A DNA stretch of 64,000 bases, from positions 2,232,001 to 2,296,000 of the forward strand of contig CAJFCV020000002.1 in assembly GCA_904066235.2 (NCBI GenBank). The letters are read 5' to 3'. The position numbers and the translations under genes are program-made. The first letter of the stretch is position 1. Every line of letters starts with the position of its first letter. The stretch is from Bursaphelenchus xylophilus. Taxonomy: Eukaryota > Nematoda > Chromadorea > Rhabditida > Aphelenchoididae. Shown here in pieces: positions 47,349 to 63,806 of this stretch. The notes beneath the pieces are model-generated. The model was not told where the DNA came from, ran no database searches, and was given only the letters and a program-made list of their open reading frames with translations.

Positions 47349-47412
47349 AAGAGGATCGAACTTTAGACTTTCAGTGGTGACTTAACCCACTACCACTATA
47401 CTAAAGAGGTAC
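47349..47412 (-). pseudogene. tRNA-like relic
   Basis: Minus-strand TAGTATAGTGGTAGTGGG (A-box-like) and AAAGTTCGATCCT (B-box-like). The stems are incomplete. Confidence 0.4.
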
Positions 47413-47523
47413 GCGGGCTTAAAACCGTCGGAATTGCGGGCCAATGACAAAATCGGGCTTGAACTGACTTGAAAGCGATTCCAGGTGGACTTCCTCAACA
47501 CCTCAAGGCATCGGCTCTTGACC

Positions 47524-50227
47524 ATGACCGCGCGAAGAAGGCCGCCCAGTCTGGCTCGGAATACGGGGACCGCTAGTCGATATCAACAACCTCTAGTGTC
47601 CCGGGTCAGCAAAAAGAAGAAAGGCGCCACGGAGGAGGCGAATGACGACGGAACACAAATGGAACCCAAGACCATCGACTCCGGCCATCGATCCCATCAT
47701 TCCAAGGCCCGCTCCATTCAAGGAACCAACAGAGAAGTAAGCGAGAAAAATTTCGGGATAAAACTTCTTTAAGAGGGCCCCTCGACGAAGAGAGCCCCTC
47801 GGCGAAGAGGGAACCTAGGCAAAGAGGGCACCTGGGCGAAGAGGGCACCTTGAGGAAGGAAAGATGCTGTAAGGGGGACCAAGGCGGATTTTGTAAGAAT
47901 GATTTCTTTGGATAGCTGTTTTTTGCCAAAAAATCATTCTAAAAATCCGCCTTGGTCCTCCTTACCGCATCTTTTTCCTCAAGATGCCATCTTCGCCCAG
48001 GTGCCCCCTTCACTCAGATGCCCTCTTCGCCCAGGTGCCCTCTTCCCCCAGATACCCTTTTCACAAGGTGCCCTCTTCCCTTTGTCCCATCTTTTTCCGA
48101 CCTCCCAAGACTTCATTTTTAGGGCAACGAGGCCATTTTCAACAGGGCTTTGAAGGAATTTTGCCTCAATTCCATCGAGACAGGACCGAAAAAGTTGGCC
48201 AATGAGTTCGTGGAGACCCGCTCGGCCATGCCCAAGAACGTCCCGAAGACTGCGTTTCAGGCGCACGGGCCAAAAAATCGCTACAAGGATGTGATTTGCT
48301 TGGACGAAACCCGGGTGAAACTGACCTGGCCGGACAGCGGAAACGATTATATTCATGCTAATTATGTGAATATGGATGGTAAGCTTGGAGTAATTTTGAG
48401 CCCTAGGGTCTGAAAAATGTAATACCAGCTTTCAAAAAAAAATTTTTCGTCCAGGCGGATTCGAACCCAGGACTTTTCGATTTCTAAACTAATTCACAAC
48501 CAGTTGCGCCAAAATGACATTTTCTAAAAAAAGCCAAAAATGGCATGTCTTGATATTGTGGACTAAATTACGAATAACCCTTTGGTTTTGAAGAAAAAAC
48601 TTCGAATTTTCTCTCTGTATACTCGGTAATTTGTCGATTTTCAGGAAAAATGCGCTACATTTGCACGCAAGGCCCCACCGCCGACACCACTGTCGACTTT
48701 TGGCGAATGGTTTGGCAGGAGAAATGCAAGGGAATCCTGATGCTGTGCGAGGTCATGGAGATGGGGAAGAAAAAGTGCGAGCAGTACTGGCCGCTGAAAG
48801 TGGGAGAGGAGGGGGAATACGGACCGATCAAAGTCAAGACGTTGAAGGTCCTCCAAACCGAAGAACACTTGCATACCACGCATTTGGAGATCACTGCGGT
48901 CGGCGGTAGGAAATTTTACCTATTTTTGGCGCAGAATTTTGGGGACTTTTCGCTAGCAGCCAGACTGAAATTCGGCGTAGATTTTCAGGAGAAGTAACCC
49001 AAGTGCGACGTTCAGATTTTGATGAAGCTTTACACAAATTGAGAAAAAAAATTTTTTAAGACTGCGGTACTCTTAGCCCGCGCTTTGCAGAAACGACTGA
49101 GATTTTTTGCCGAAAGTTGGAAAAAATGTGCCATGCAAATTTTGGCATGAAAATTTTCATGCTTATTTCTTCCACAGAGGATAGCCAAAATTCGCAAAAA
49201 ATGTGGCGCATTTTTTTAACTTTCGACTAAAATCCTTGGTCGTTTCTGCAAAGCTCGAGCTAAGAGTCTCGTATATCTTTTAGAAAAAAATATTCTAAAC
49301 TTGTGCCAAGTTTCATAAAACCTGAGCGTCCCACTTGGAGTACTTTCCCTGTCAGTATTTATAACTTTTTCTTTTTGCTATTTAGTAAGCTCAACTTGCC
49401 GGGCCGTTTCAAATTTTCCTCGGTCCGGCTCGGCCGTTCACGTGGCATAGCTTGAGAGCTATGTCTAGTCAAGATGAACAAGCCGTTTTATAACAAGGAA
49501 GGTACTTTTACGGGGGGTCCTTCTTTTAGACGGGGCATATCTTAAAAAATCGGATTTTTTGAGATACATCCCGTCTAAAAGTAGAAGCCCCCATAAAAGT
49601 ACTTTCCTCGTAAAAAAAATGATTTTTTGACTCCTTCCATTTTAGTTCGTCCATTTTGGACCTATCTCAATTTTTCGCTGATTTTTTTTCCTAAAATTTC
49701 TTCGTTTCCAGAGACCCGTCAAGTTCATCACATTTTGTGGGAGAAATGGCCGGATCGCGGAGTTCCCAAGGACTATTTGGGTTGTTTGCGGCTGATCAAG
49801 CGCATCAACCCGATTGTGCCGGTGGTGGTACATTGCTCGGCGGGAATTGGTCGCACCGGCACAATCGTGGGCCTGGAGATGTTGCAACTGAAGCTCCAAA
49901 AAGGCGAAGTTTGCACTATGGCCGAGGTTGTGGCCGAACTGCGGAAATATCGCCATGGATCGGTTCAGACGGACGTTCAGGTAAATTTATATTGCACTTG
50001 AACTATCTCCGACACGTTTTTTTCGAAAAAAATAAACTCGACTTTTTTCCAATTTTTTTAAACCTTTTTTTGAAAAAATTTCAATTTAATTTTTATCTTT
50101 CATATTTCAGTTCCTCTACATGCACCGCGTGATCATGGAGCTGGCGACGAACCGCAAAGCCATCACCAGGGCCGAACTTCAGGGCTTCTACGAGGAATAC
50201 GATAAGATTGTCGCCAGAACGCAGTGA
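47524..50227 (+). CDS. cytosolic protein tyrosine phosphatase, 371 aa
   Basis: Classical Cys-based PTP. Exons 47524-47736, 48123-48378, 48645-48905, 49712-49980 and 50111-50227; phases match (0, 1, 1, 0). The N-terminal 70 residues are basic and Ser/Arg-rich (KKKK near residue 35), without a signal peptide. The phosphatase domain shows the pTyr loop KNRYKDVICLDETRVKL, a YIHANYV block, the Q-G-P motif YICTQGP with VDFWRMVWQE, the WPD loop WPDRGVP with the general-acid Asp, and the P loop HCSAGIGRTG with catalytic Cys and Arg. All key residues are present, so it should be active. The first ATG in frame follows an acceptor-like CCAG at 47484. It is of the small single-domain kind expanded in nematodes; substrate unknown. 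Intron 1 is a large hairpin; intron 3 holds two MITEs. Confidence 0.93.
47762..48110. repeat. fold-back minisatellite filling PTP intron 1
   Basis: Left arm has repeats of the type AAGAGGGCACCTGGGCG; right arm has their inverse, CGCCCAGGTGCCCTCTT. The centre pairs almost perfectly (ACCAAGGCGGATTTTGTAAG with AAAAATCCGCCTTGGT). Confidence 0.88.
48448..48520 (-). pseudogene. tRNA-like relic in PTP intron 2
   Basis: A box TGGCGCAACTGG and B box GGGTTCGAATCC on the minus strand, the same A box as at 46876. The T stem is mispaired at three positions. Confidence 0.5.
48986..49351. mobile_element. family-A MITE, shortened, in PTP intron 3
   Basis: CAGGAGAAGTAACCCAAGTG at the left and CTTGGAGTACTTTCCCTG at the right; 366 bp, about 80 bp shorter than intact copies. 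Confidence 0.82.
49494..49610. mobile_element. short fold-back element, TAA duplication
   Basis: 117 bp, CAAGGAAGGTACTTTTACGG to CATAAAAGTACTTTCCTCG, flanked by TAA (49491-49493 and 49611-49613). Same ends as the 570-bp element at 34341 but without the central insert. Confidence 0.85.
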
Positions 50228-51632
50228 AATCGCCAAGTAGAACAACATCTCTCATCCCACTCACCTAACTGTTCCACTGAATAAACGCTACGCTATTGGC
50301 AATTCCACTTCTTGGATAAAATTTTGGGCCGCACTGTGCGGGGCGAAAAATAGGCTAAAATTGCGATTGCACGGTGCAATCACAAAAATAGTGCCAAATT
50401 TGGGATTATCCTGTGCAATGACAAACAAAAATTGATTGCTTTAGAAAATACAGACATTAAGCAGGCCATCTGGTATAATAGTTTTTTTTTTAAATTTTGA
50501 GCGCACAGTGCAAAATCGTCATTTTATTCAAACCGCACGGTGCAATGACGAAAATAGTGCAAAACTTGGGGTGCACAGTGCAGACCTAAAAAAACTTTTT
50601 CCTAGTGATGCCTAACTGGTCGAAGAGAAAATTTTTTCATAAAAAAATTCATATAGCTTTGCCCGCACGGTGCGAACCCCCCATTTTTCCAAATCGCACT
50701 GTGCAATAGCCAAAATGGTGTAAAATTTTGCCGCACAGTGCAATTTTTTGGAAAAAAGGCTATAGACGTATTTTACCACCAAAAAAATAGATTTCATTCA
50801 TACGGTAACCTAAATCTTCTCTTTTTTGACCCGATTTCCCCGATTATCCGGGAAAAAAAAAATTAAAATCGCATCTAATTCAGACGGCTTAAAATAACTT
50901 CATTAAAACGTCTGTGAACTCTTGTTCAATTAGCGGCAAGAAGAGCGGTTTTGGCGACCTCGTAATTCGCAAAATGGAGGGTAATTCGGCTAGACAATTG
51001 AAAAATCGGTGGGAGAAAAAAGGTTAATACAGTAATCCGATTAGCAAAATCTGCTGTTTGTCGGGCTCTGTGTGATCTGGGATGTATTTTATCTGGATTT
51101 AAACTACCGTATCGGCGAGTTTTCCGTGTGGAAGCCTTCATTTTCAACTTCCAAAATTTTTGCCCAATTTTTTAAACCTCAAAATTTTTCGTAAAATTGG
51201 TCCAAAAAGTACCTAAAATCAAGCCACAAAAAAACTTCAAGGCATGAGCAATATGATAATCGAACATATTGCTCAAATTATGCCCCAATTTTCGAAAAAA
51301 TCAATTTTAAAAAATTCTGATTTAAATCAATTTTAAAAAATTCTGAATTTATTTTTTTTTCAAAATCCCTTGAATTTATGCCTAAATTTTGCTCGTTATT
51401 TCATCCCCGTATTTTTCCTCCATTCAGTACAATCTAGACTCCTTTCTGGCCAAAAACCGCCGTCCCTCAAAAAAAATTTTTTCCGAAAACCACCTAAAAT
51501 CATCAAAAAATTCCGTTTTTTGGAAAACCAACGCTTCAAATCCTTTCATTTCAACCATAAATATATTTCAAGGGCCTATCCTTTTCTTATCATCAATAAT
51601 CACCACACATCCTCATGTAAAATAACAGCTTT
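50228..51632. other. intergenic region between PTP (+) and ccr-4 (-), convergent
   Basis: No gene seen. The first 530 bp carry a dense cluster of GCAC(A/G)GTGC-type near-palindromes. From 51100 the DNA is AT-rich, with an internal duplication (TCAATTTTAAAAAATTCTGA twice near 51301-51345). A TGAATAAA at 50278 suits PTP 3' end formation. Confidence 0.55.
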
Positions 51633-57286
<5,654 letters not shown>

Positions 57287-57515
57287 TGGTTTAGGTGAAC
57301 CCTACGGAAATCTCAAATTTCAAGCTTAAAAAACAATTCATTTAGGAATAAATGCTTCAAATGGACCAATACGAGCATGTATGAGCTGTTTCAAATCATT
57401 ACACGTCTTCTCGAGCCTTATGTTAACTATGAACACCAATCTCTTTACCTTATCCATAAACCCAAAACTGATAATCTCAAAAACAACAAACCTTCGTGAG
57501 TTAACATCGAAAATG

Positions 57516-58518
57516 AGTCGTCACAGGTCCGAGCTTCATGAACTTATCAAACAATCAATAAAAACAAGAAATGGGCCAGATTTCGGATATTCTCCTTGGT
57601 CCGACCAAAACAAAATCCGTTTTGATTCAAAATGCAAGTTTGCAAAACAAGTTGATTTAGCTGAAAATATTATTCAAGGTTAAGAAGTCGGCTGGAAAAC
57701 AGCTTGCGCTGAGGTAACGCGTAAAATCGACCGGTCGAAAAAAATTTAGGCCAAATTTCCGCCTAAAAATATTAGGCTGAAAATAAGGTGAAAAAAACAT
57801 CTCAGAGGTTCAACAATTTACCGTAGAGCCTTGTTTCGAAAGGACAGACGCGTTAGGACGGTCTAGTAACCTCGAACGTGCGCAATTTTGCAAAAACTCA
57901 CGAAATCCGAGAAGAAAACCAGGGGTGGTCAGTGGGCCGGGCCGGCCCGTGACGGGCCGGCCGGGCTCAAAAATGGAAAATTACAAACGGGCCGGGCCCG
58001 TCACGGGCCGGGCCGGGCAGCGGGCCTGGGGTTTTTTCCGGCCCGGCCAGGCCCGTCTAAATTACAATGCCAAACCGTTGGCATTCATTGTTTTCGCGCC
58101 GGGAAAATTAATTGATGTTGTTATAGTTGCTGTTTCTCAAGTTCTAAAACGTTTACAAGTTTATAGTTCCATTATAGAACCACAAAACTATCACATTGAT
58201 CCTTTACTAGCTAGATCAACGCCTTTTTTGCCTCGGTTTAGATCCCGAGCCTGGGCGCAGTTCGCAGAGCCCTCTATAGACGGGCCTGCACGGGCCGGGC
58301 CGGGCCGGGCCTGGAAAAAGACTAGACGGGCCGGGCCGGGCCGGTAATTAGACGGGCCGGGCCGCGGGCCGAAAATCGGAAAAATAGGGTCCGCTGACCA
58401 CCCCTGAAGAAAACTCGGTCGAGAAAGAGTTGACACAAGATTACGTTGGGTCAAGTCTTGCTCTTGGCGGCTTTTTGATGATTTGAAAAGAGAATGGGCC
58501 AAATCAATGTTTGAATAA
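57516..58518 (+). pseudogene. possible small gene broken by a stop and a hAT insertion
   Basis: Starting 230 bp upstream of ccr-4 on the other strand, an ATG in good context opens a 55-codon bas/acidic frame (MSRHRSELHELIKQ...). It ends at TAA 57681, after which the same frame continues EVGWKTACAEVTRKIDRSKK before another stop. A hAT element (57920-58406) follows. Beyond it a frame with W-rich, coding-like sequence (RLRWVKSCSWRLFDDLKREW) ends at TAA 58518. Splicing could bypass the first stop, but no convincing join was found. Family unknown. Confidence 0.3.
57920..58406. mobile_element. hAT-type element, inverted relative of the one at 37175
   Basis: 487 bp, CAGGGGTGGTCAGTGG to CCGCTGACCACCCCTG, with the perfect 8-bp duplication AAGAAAAC (57912-57919 and 58407-58414). 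Shares its unique centre (TTGCTGTTTCTCAAGTTC in inverse) and GGGCCGGGCC runs with 37175-37621. Confidence 0.95.
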
Positions 58519-58759
58519 TCCATAGGATAAATTATGACACCTTTTCAACTTTTTCAGCTTTATTTTGACTTTCCTGCGCAATAAAATACTGAAATAAATG
58601 TGATTCTTTCATTGCAGATGTAAAATACGAATATCAAAAACTTCTTTTATTGAAAAACAAGTCCTTTATATCCATACGATGGGTACAATACAACATGGTA
58701 ACGTTTTCAACAGCATCTTGCACAGTTTGGGCCTACGTATGTGCAGAATTTCGAAAAAA

Positions 58760-61447
58760 TCAGAGCGTCGCACTTGGGACACGTCCCTGTTTCCAATGAA
58801 GTCTCTTCACATAGCGCGCTATCACTTCTCCGAAGAAGATGACAATCGCAACAAGTTCCACCAAAAGTAGTATCACCACAGTGCCAAAATACGGATATTT
58901 CGCTGAAAGAAAAATCGGATTTACTAAGATTCCACTCGTGGAAAAATGTTTTGGGTCGACGACAGTTTGGGTCAGCGCAAAATCGATCGATACGGGGTGT
59001 AGGGCAAGTGGATGGCCATAAAAAGGTTGTAGGGAGTGACTACGAGGCCTGTGAAAGCCGCTGAATGATTGGCGGTGGCTCGGCGGAGGCTTGGCGGGTA
59101 CTTATAATATGTCTACTTTCCCTAATTTTAGCCATTGCCAACCCTACTTCTCTTGCCTCTGAGTTATTGTAACATTACAGTAATCCATGGCAAAGAAAAT
59201 TAGCATTAGTAAATAATAGCTAAAATTAGAAAAGGTGGACATCTTGCAAGTCTCCGCCGACCATCCGCCGACCATCCAATGGCTTTGCCAGCCCTCGTAG
59301 GCACTTCTTACAACCTTTTTATGGGCATCCATCTGCCCTACACCCCGTATCGATCGACTTTGTGTTGACCCGAACTGTCGTCGACTCGAAAAGTCGCAAA
59401 GGGTCGGCCAGTACCAAAACTCACGTCCAATGACTTGCGTGCTGGCTGGAGCACAATCAATCTGACCGCGATAAACCTCGAGATATTTTCGCCACAAACT
59501 CCGCAACCTCCAGTGCTCTTTTTCAATGATTTTGTTGATCCGATCCACGTAAGGGAAGCCTTTTTTGAAAACAAAGTATCCGTAGGCTGGTGGAAAGATT
59601 GTGTCGGCGCTGAAGATATTGCACTTTCTGGAGAGTTCGAAGGAAATCCGCTCGTCTTCCTAAAACTTGCAGTGGTAGGTTTACGAAGAGTTTTACAAAG
59701 GAATACTCCTCTAGCTTACCGATCTCAAGAGCACTGCGCCCGGCTCATCCATCATCGCCATGACCTGTTTTAGCGACGAGCCCAGCCTCAGCGGATTCTT
59801 CTCCAGCGCCTCCCTCATTGCCGTATAATCAGAGGCGTTCGAGTTGAGTATGGCCTCGTAAAAAACATTATGTTTCGTGATCTCTACCATGTGCAAGGTC
59901 CCATCAGAGATCATCGATGTGAACTGCTCGAATGTTTTGAAGGGGATGTGAGCTTTTGGTCGGACTAGATTGGAGAAAATGTAGGAACTCAGAACTCCCA
60001 TAATGACTGTGCATTGGATCAGCGAGAAGACAACCACCGAGAACTTCCCTGGAATGAGCGAGTGTTTGGCAGAATTCCTGGCTTCCCATTGGTAAGGAAT
60101 TATTTAGTCTCAAAACCGAATAAAGGTCCTGAAAAAGTGGTAGAAAGAAATCGCGTCCCGACTTTTCGGGCCAACACAAAATCAATCGATACGGGATGTA
60201 AAGGCCATAGCACTTTACGACCGGACTTGTACAACCACATGATTTGTGTTTTAAACTATTTGCCTTACCTGCTTTCGAGCTATTCCGCATAATCTTGGAT
60301 TGCAGTAATTGAAGCCGGAGCATTTGCCACACCAACTCCATAGCGGATTCTTTCGATTCGCGCTGAAATTACACAATTTTCGCTGAATTTGAATAGTCAT
60401 CAAAATTGGAAATTTCGATAAACCAACTTTTCGAATTTGAGCCTCAATTCGATTGATGACAACGCACAGGACGCACTGCACGAGAAGCGCGACCGCAATT
60501 CCAATCCACGTCGTCAGTTGGTAGCTTTGGAAGAAGGCGAAGTATTGGTTCCAGTTGTCCTGCGGAATATTGACGAAAATCTTTTTGTTGGACTAAAGAT
60601 TACAAGGCACGTCAAACTGAGGAGTGCGGGTAACCGGAATAGACATTTCGCTATTGGTTTTCGACACGTCGTCTTAATTTCACAGAGAAGTCAGAGAAAA
60701 GACGCGCAAAAACGTACTCTCTCGCCCAAAAAATTCCCCATTTCTTCGCGACAAAAAGTTTTTTCGCGTCCTTTTTGGCAAATTGCCAATCCACTCTTCG
60801 GACCGTTTTAGCTTATCTCAGTTTGACGTGCAAGGTTGATGTTGGCGAGGAAGGACTTACGTAGAACACGCTCCGGCTGAATTCGAAATATTTTCGTCGC
60901 TCAGCGTCCTGAAAGAGTGTGAGAGCCATCGTGTCGGCGGTTCCATTATGAATGTAGCCTAATAGACCCGTTATGTCGTCACCGACCTGGAAACGCGCTT
61001 GTTACTTGCAAGGGAGATACCCAACGTCATATTTTGATAAAACTTGAGACATGTTTAGAATCTTCTTTTCCAAGAAATATGCAGGACTCCGTGCGCGAAA
61101 TTGAAAGAAAGTATGAGCGTCGCCCTGGGGCTGCCTCCCTTGTCAGCCAAGCCTCTGTACAATAAATCGAAAATACAACAAAAAACTCACCACACCCCCA
61201 ATTATGGGTTGCTCTGACGGAACAATGACCGGCTCGATTCTTAGATTAAGTCCGTCAGCAATGAGCTTTAGAACCTGTACACCTTGCTGTAAACAACTCG
61301 AGGTACTGCGCAACCCACCTCCACATGAAGTCCCGGAAACCAACAGGAGGATCGCGGCGTTTGGACGGGGTAATCTTTGCAAGCCGTGTTCACAGCCGGC
61401 ATCCCACCCGTATAAATCACCCTCAACTTGGCCCAAGAGGTGTTCAT
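58760..61447 (-). CDS. ionotropic glutamate-receptor-like (IR-like) channel, gene Y, 434 aa
   Basis: Ligand-gated ion channel of the iGluR/IR fold, plasma membrane, probably chemosensory. Exons (minus): 61447-61319, 61274-61191, 60986-60861, 60592-60428, 60362-60269, 60048-59720, 59659-59425 and 58902-58760; phases agree. The S1 half of the ligand lobe starts LRVIYTGGMPAVNTACKDY and GLHVEVLKLIADGLNL. TM1 is LTTWIGIAVALLVQCVLCVV, TM3 is SLIQCTVIMGVLSSYIFSNL, S2 runs to RISFELSRKCNIFSADTIFP, and TM4 is YFGTVVILLLVELVAIVIFF. There is no large amino-terminal domain, as in IRs, and the classic SYTANLAAF of iGluRs is replaced. Intron 1 is only 44 bp. The last ten codons and stop coincide with a family-A MITE end. 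An upstream exon with a signal peptide may be missing from this model. Confidence 0.83.
58945..59397. mobile_element. fold-back element in the last intron of gene Y
   Basis: Left arm GGTCGACGACAGTTTGGGTC ... GATCGATACGGGGTGTAGGG and right arm CCCTACACCCCGTATCGATC ... CTGTCGTCGACTCG are inverse copies over about 140 bp. Related fragments (GACCCGAACTGTCG, ATCGATACGGG) lie at 19028, 19975 and 60140. Confidence 0.8.
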
Positions 61448-61639
61448 CTGTCGATGTGACAACTACGAGTTATGAAATCACAGTGTGCTTTAGGCATAGT
61501 CTTTGTTTTTAGTCGGGTTGTGACTTCCCTTCTAGCTCCTCCGAATGCTGCATTCCTGGTAATTTCAGCCCACGGAACAAACACATAGGAACAGATTGGA
61601 CGGGTGTTTATTGTCTAAAGAGCACGTTTTTTAGCGACA

Positions 61640-61680
61640 GGGAATACCCCAAGTGCAACGTTTCATTATGATCAATCTCT
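61640..61680. repeat. family-A end fragment next to the gene X stop
   Basis: CAGGGAATACCCCAAGTGCA resembles the family-A terminus; lies 40 bp downstream of the gene X stop codon. Confidence 0.5.
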
Positions 61681-61720
61681 CTTGGCGTACAAAAATTTTT
61701 ATTCAAAAAAGAAAGTTCCG

Positions 61721-63777
61721 TCAAAAAATTCGTGACATCCACGTTCTGTACTTGAACACAATGAGTTCCCCGAACAGCACACCGATGGCCAACATCTCCG
61801 CGAGGAACAGAGCAATCGCTGTCCCAATGTACGGATATTTACCTGAAAATAGCAGTTTGTTACCGAAGATACGAGGGAATCTTACTTCCGATGACTTCAA
61901 CATTGGATGGAACGCATGCCACATGATTTTTATAGGCTTTTAGGTACTTCCGCCAGAGCCTTTGAACTCTCCAGTGCTCCTTGGTGATGAATTCGTTGAT
62001 TTGCTTCATAAAAGGAAAGCCTTTTCGAAAGACGAGATGGCCATAGACTGGTGGGAATATCATGTCGGTCACGTAGATGTTGCATTTTCTTGCCGTATCG
62101 AAAGCCAAATGCTCATCCTCCTAAAACAACGGTCTTAAGCGTTATTTGTAACATATAAAAGTACTGTCAGCCTGTCGGGAAAATAGTGAGGATTTTTTGC
62201 AGCAAAATGGCTCGCCTCGTGGCAGTCGCACACCAAATCTCCAACCGCGGCTAACCGCGACAGTTGCTTGGGAAATTCCAAGGCGCGACCAACCCACATT
62301 ATTTTCCCGACAGACTGATATTTTCGTAAGATGTAGGGCATTTTTCGCGTCTCCCGGGGAAATAATGAGCCCTCTGTTGCATCGACAAATCGCATCGCGA
62401 GCGAGAAAATGAATTGTGTCGCGACAAAATCAAATTGTTTTTCACTTCAGTGGCCCGCTCGGCGCAGCGCATTGCGCTCATTACTTTCAATAGCTCTACT
62501 TACATATCTCAAGAGTACGGCCCCGGGCTCATCCAGCATATCGACGACGTGATGTAATGACGCTCCAAGTCTGAGCGGGTTCGATTCCAGCGCCTTCCGC
62601 ATCGCGGTGAAATCCGCGGCATTTGAGTGGATGACAGTTTCGTAAAAGACATTTCGCTTTGTCACCTCCACCAAATGCAGAGTTCCGTCGGCCACAAGTG
62701 ATGTGAACTGCGCAAAAGTCGTGAAAGGAATTGGAGGCTTTGGTCGGACTAGATTTGAAAAAATGTAGGAGCTGAGAACGCCCATCACGACTGTGCACTG
62801 GATCAGGGAGAAGATTACCATCGATATTTTTCCTGAAAGGCTCCGAACCATAGGATGAAAAGATTTATTGCAGCAATTTTAATGCCATAAAGTACCTACC
62901 GGCAGTCAAGCTGTGTTGCAGTGTTTCAGACTGCATTAATTGAAGGCGTAACATTTGCCATGCCAATTCGAATACGCTCTCCGTTGAGTCGCGCTGGAAT
63001 AATTTTAGCGTCAAATTTTTAACCTACCTTTTGAACACGGGCTTCAATTCGGTTGACAAAGATGCAGAGAGCACATTGAACCAGTAGAGCTGTTACTATT
63101 CCAATCCAAGCCGAGTAATGATAGCTTTGGAAGAAGGCAAAATATTTATTCCAATCGTCACGGGGAAGGTTGAGAAAGGCTTTGCAATACGACTGAAAAG
63201 ATTGTATCTTAACGACAAGGTCGGTATATCAGTCTATCGGGAAAGTAATGATCACAATGTCGTACCGAAAATCACAACGCAAAATGAATTGTGTCGCAGT
63301 AAAATAGCATTGCTTTTGATTGGCGCAGCGACATTATGCTCTTTGTCATCCCGATGGTATTTCTTTACAAACTAGTGACTCACAAAATAGAGAGGTTTGG
63401 TGAAATCGAAAAATTCTCGGCGAGCGTCGTCCTGGAAAACTGTTAAGGCAAGCGTGTCGGCTGCTCCATTGTGAATCAGACCCAAAAACCCATCGATTGA
63501 ACCGTTGACCTATGAGACAGAGATTAAATAGTGACATTATTACCTATCAGTCTGTCGGAAAATAATGTGGATTCGTCGCACCGCGGAATCGTCCAATATC
63601 GCTTCGCCACGGCTAGCGGCGACTGTGAATTTGGTGAGTGGCGAGGCAAGACGGACAAAGCCACATTATTTTCCCGACAGACTGATAGAAGAATAGCAGA
63701 GGGTTATTCTGCAACGCCTAACCTATTCAACTCACCACTTGTCCCACATATGAGTAGTAATGTAACCACAAAATCGG
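61721..63777 (-). CDS. IR-like channel, gene X, 5' end missing
   Basis: Tandem paralogue of gene Y with the same exon lengths and phases. Exons (minus): about 63777-63736 (partial), 63509-63384 (126 nt), 63192-63028 (165), 62993-62900 (94), 62832-62504 (329), 62120-61886 (235) and 61842-61721. Signature parts are LALTVFQDDARREFFDFTKP (S1), YSAWIGIVTALLVQCALCIF (TM1), SLIQCTVVMGVLSSYIFSNL (TM3) and YIGTAIALFLAEMLAIGVLF (TM4). The upstream exon ends YYSYVGQV at 63736 but runs into an inverted repeat and T-rich DNA near 63780, so the start is not visible. The last exon ends WMSRIF before TGA and lacks the MITE-derived tail of gene Y. Confidence 0.8.
62168..62317. mobile_element. family-B MITE in a gene X intron
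   Basis: Ends CAGCCTGTCGGGAAAATAGT and CACATTATTTTCCCGACAGA. The right end is followed 30 bp later by a second, GAGC-type copy (62346-62488) lacking both tips. Confidence 0.87.
62346..62488. mobile_element. family-B MITE, tips lost
   Basis: CTCCCGGGGAAATAATGAGC at the left, GCGCTCATTACTTTCAATAG at the right, with the ACAAAATCAAATTGTTTTTC interior. It ends about 15 bp from the donor of a gene X exon. Confidence 0.75.
63230..63356. mobile_element. family-B MITE in a gene X intron, right tip decayed
   Basis: CAGTCTATCGGGAAAGTAAT at the left; GACATTATGCTCTTTGTCAT at the right. Confidence 0.75.
63548..63684. mobile_element. family-B MITE (GTGGAT subtype)
   Basis: Ends CAGTCTGTCGGAAAATAATG and CACATTATTTTCCCGACAGA, AT on each side. 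Confidence 0.88.
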
Positions 63778-63806
63778 CAACTTTTTTTTTTTGCCGATTT
63801 TGTGGT
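63762..63806. repeat. perfect short hairpin in a T-rich tail
   Basis: ACCACAAAATCGGCAA and TTGCCGATTTTGTGGT separated by about 12 T. The 190 bp after it are T/G-rich without recognisable features. Confidence 0.7.

Larger units (their letters stand above)
46477..47523. other. divergent intergenic region with two tRNA-like relics
   Basis: AT-rich DNA between the minus-strand membrane-protein gene and the PTP gene, so it should hold both promoters. It holds tRNA-like patches (46876-46943 and 47349-47412) and homopolymer tracts. An acceptor-like GATTCCAG at 47484 precedes the PTP start and may be a trans-splice site. Confidence 0.5.

Noticed and set aside
48631..48909. Frame overlapping PTP exon 3 in another phase
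   Set aside because: The PTP frame has the YICTQGP and VDFWRMVW motifs and correct splice phases; the other is a shadow.
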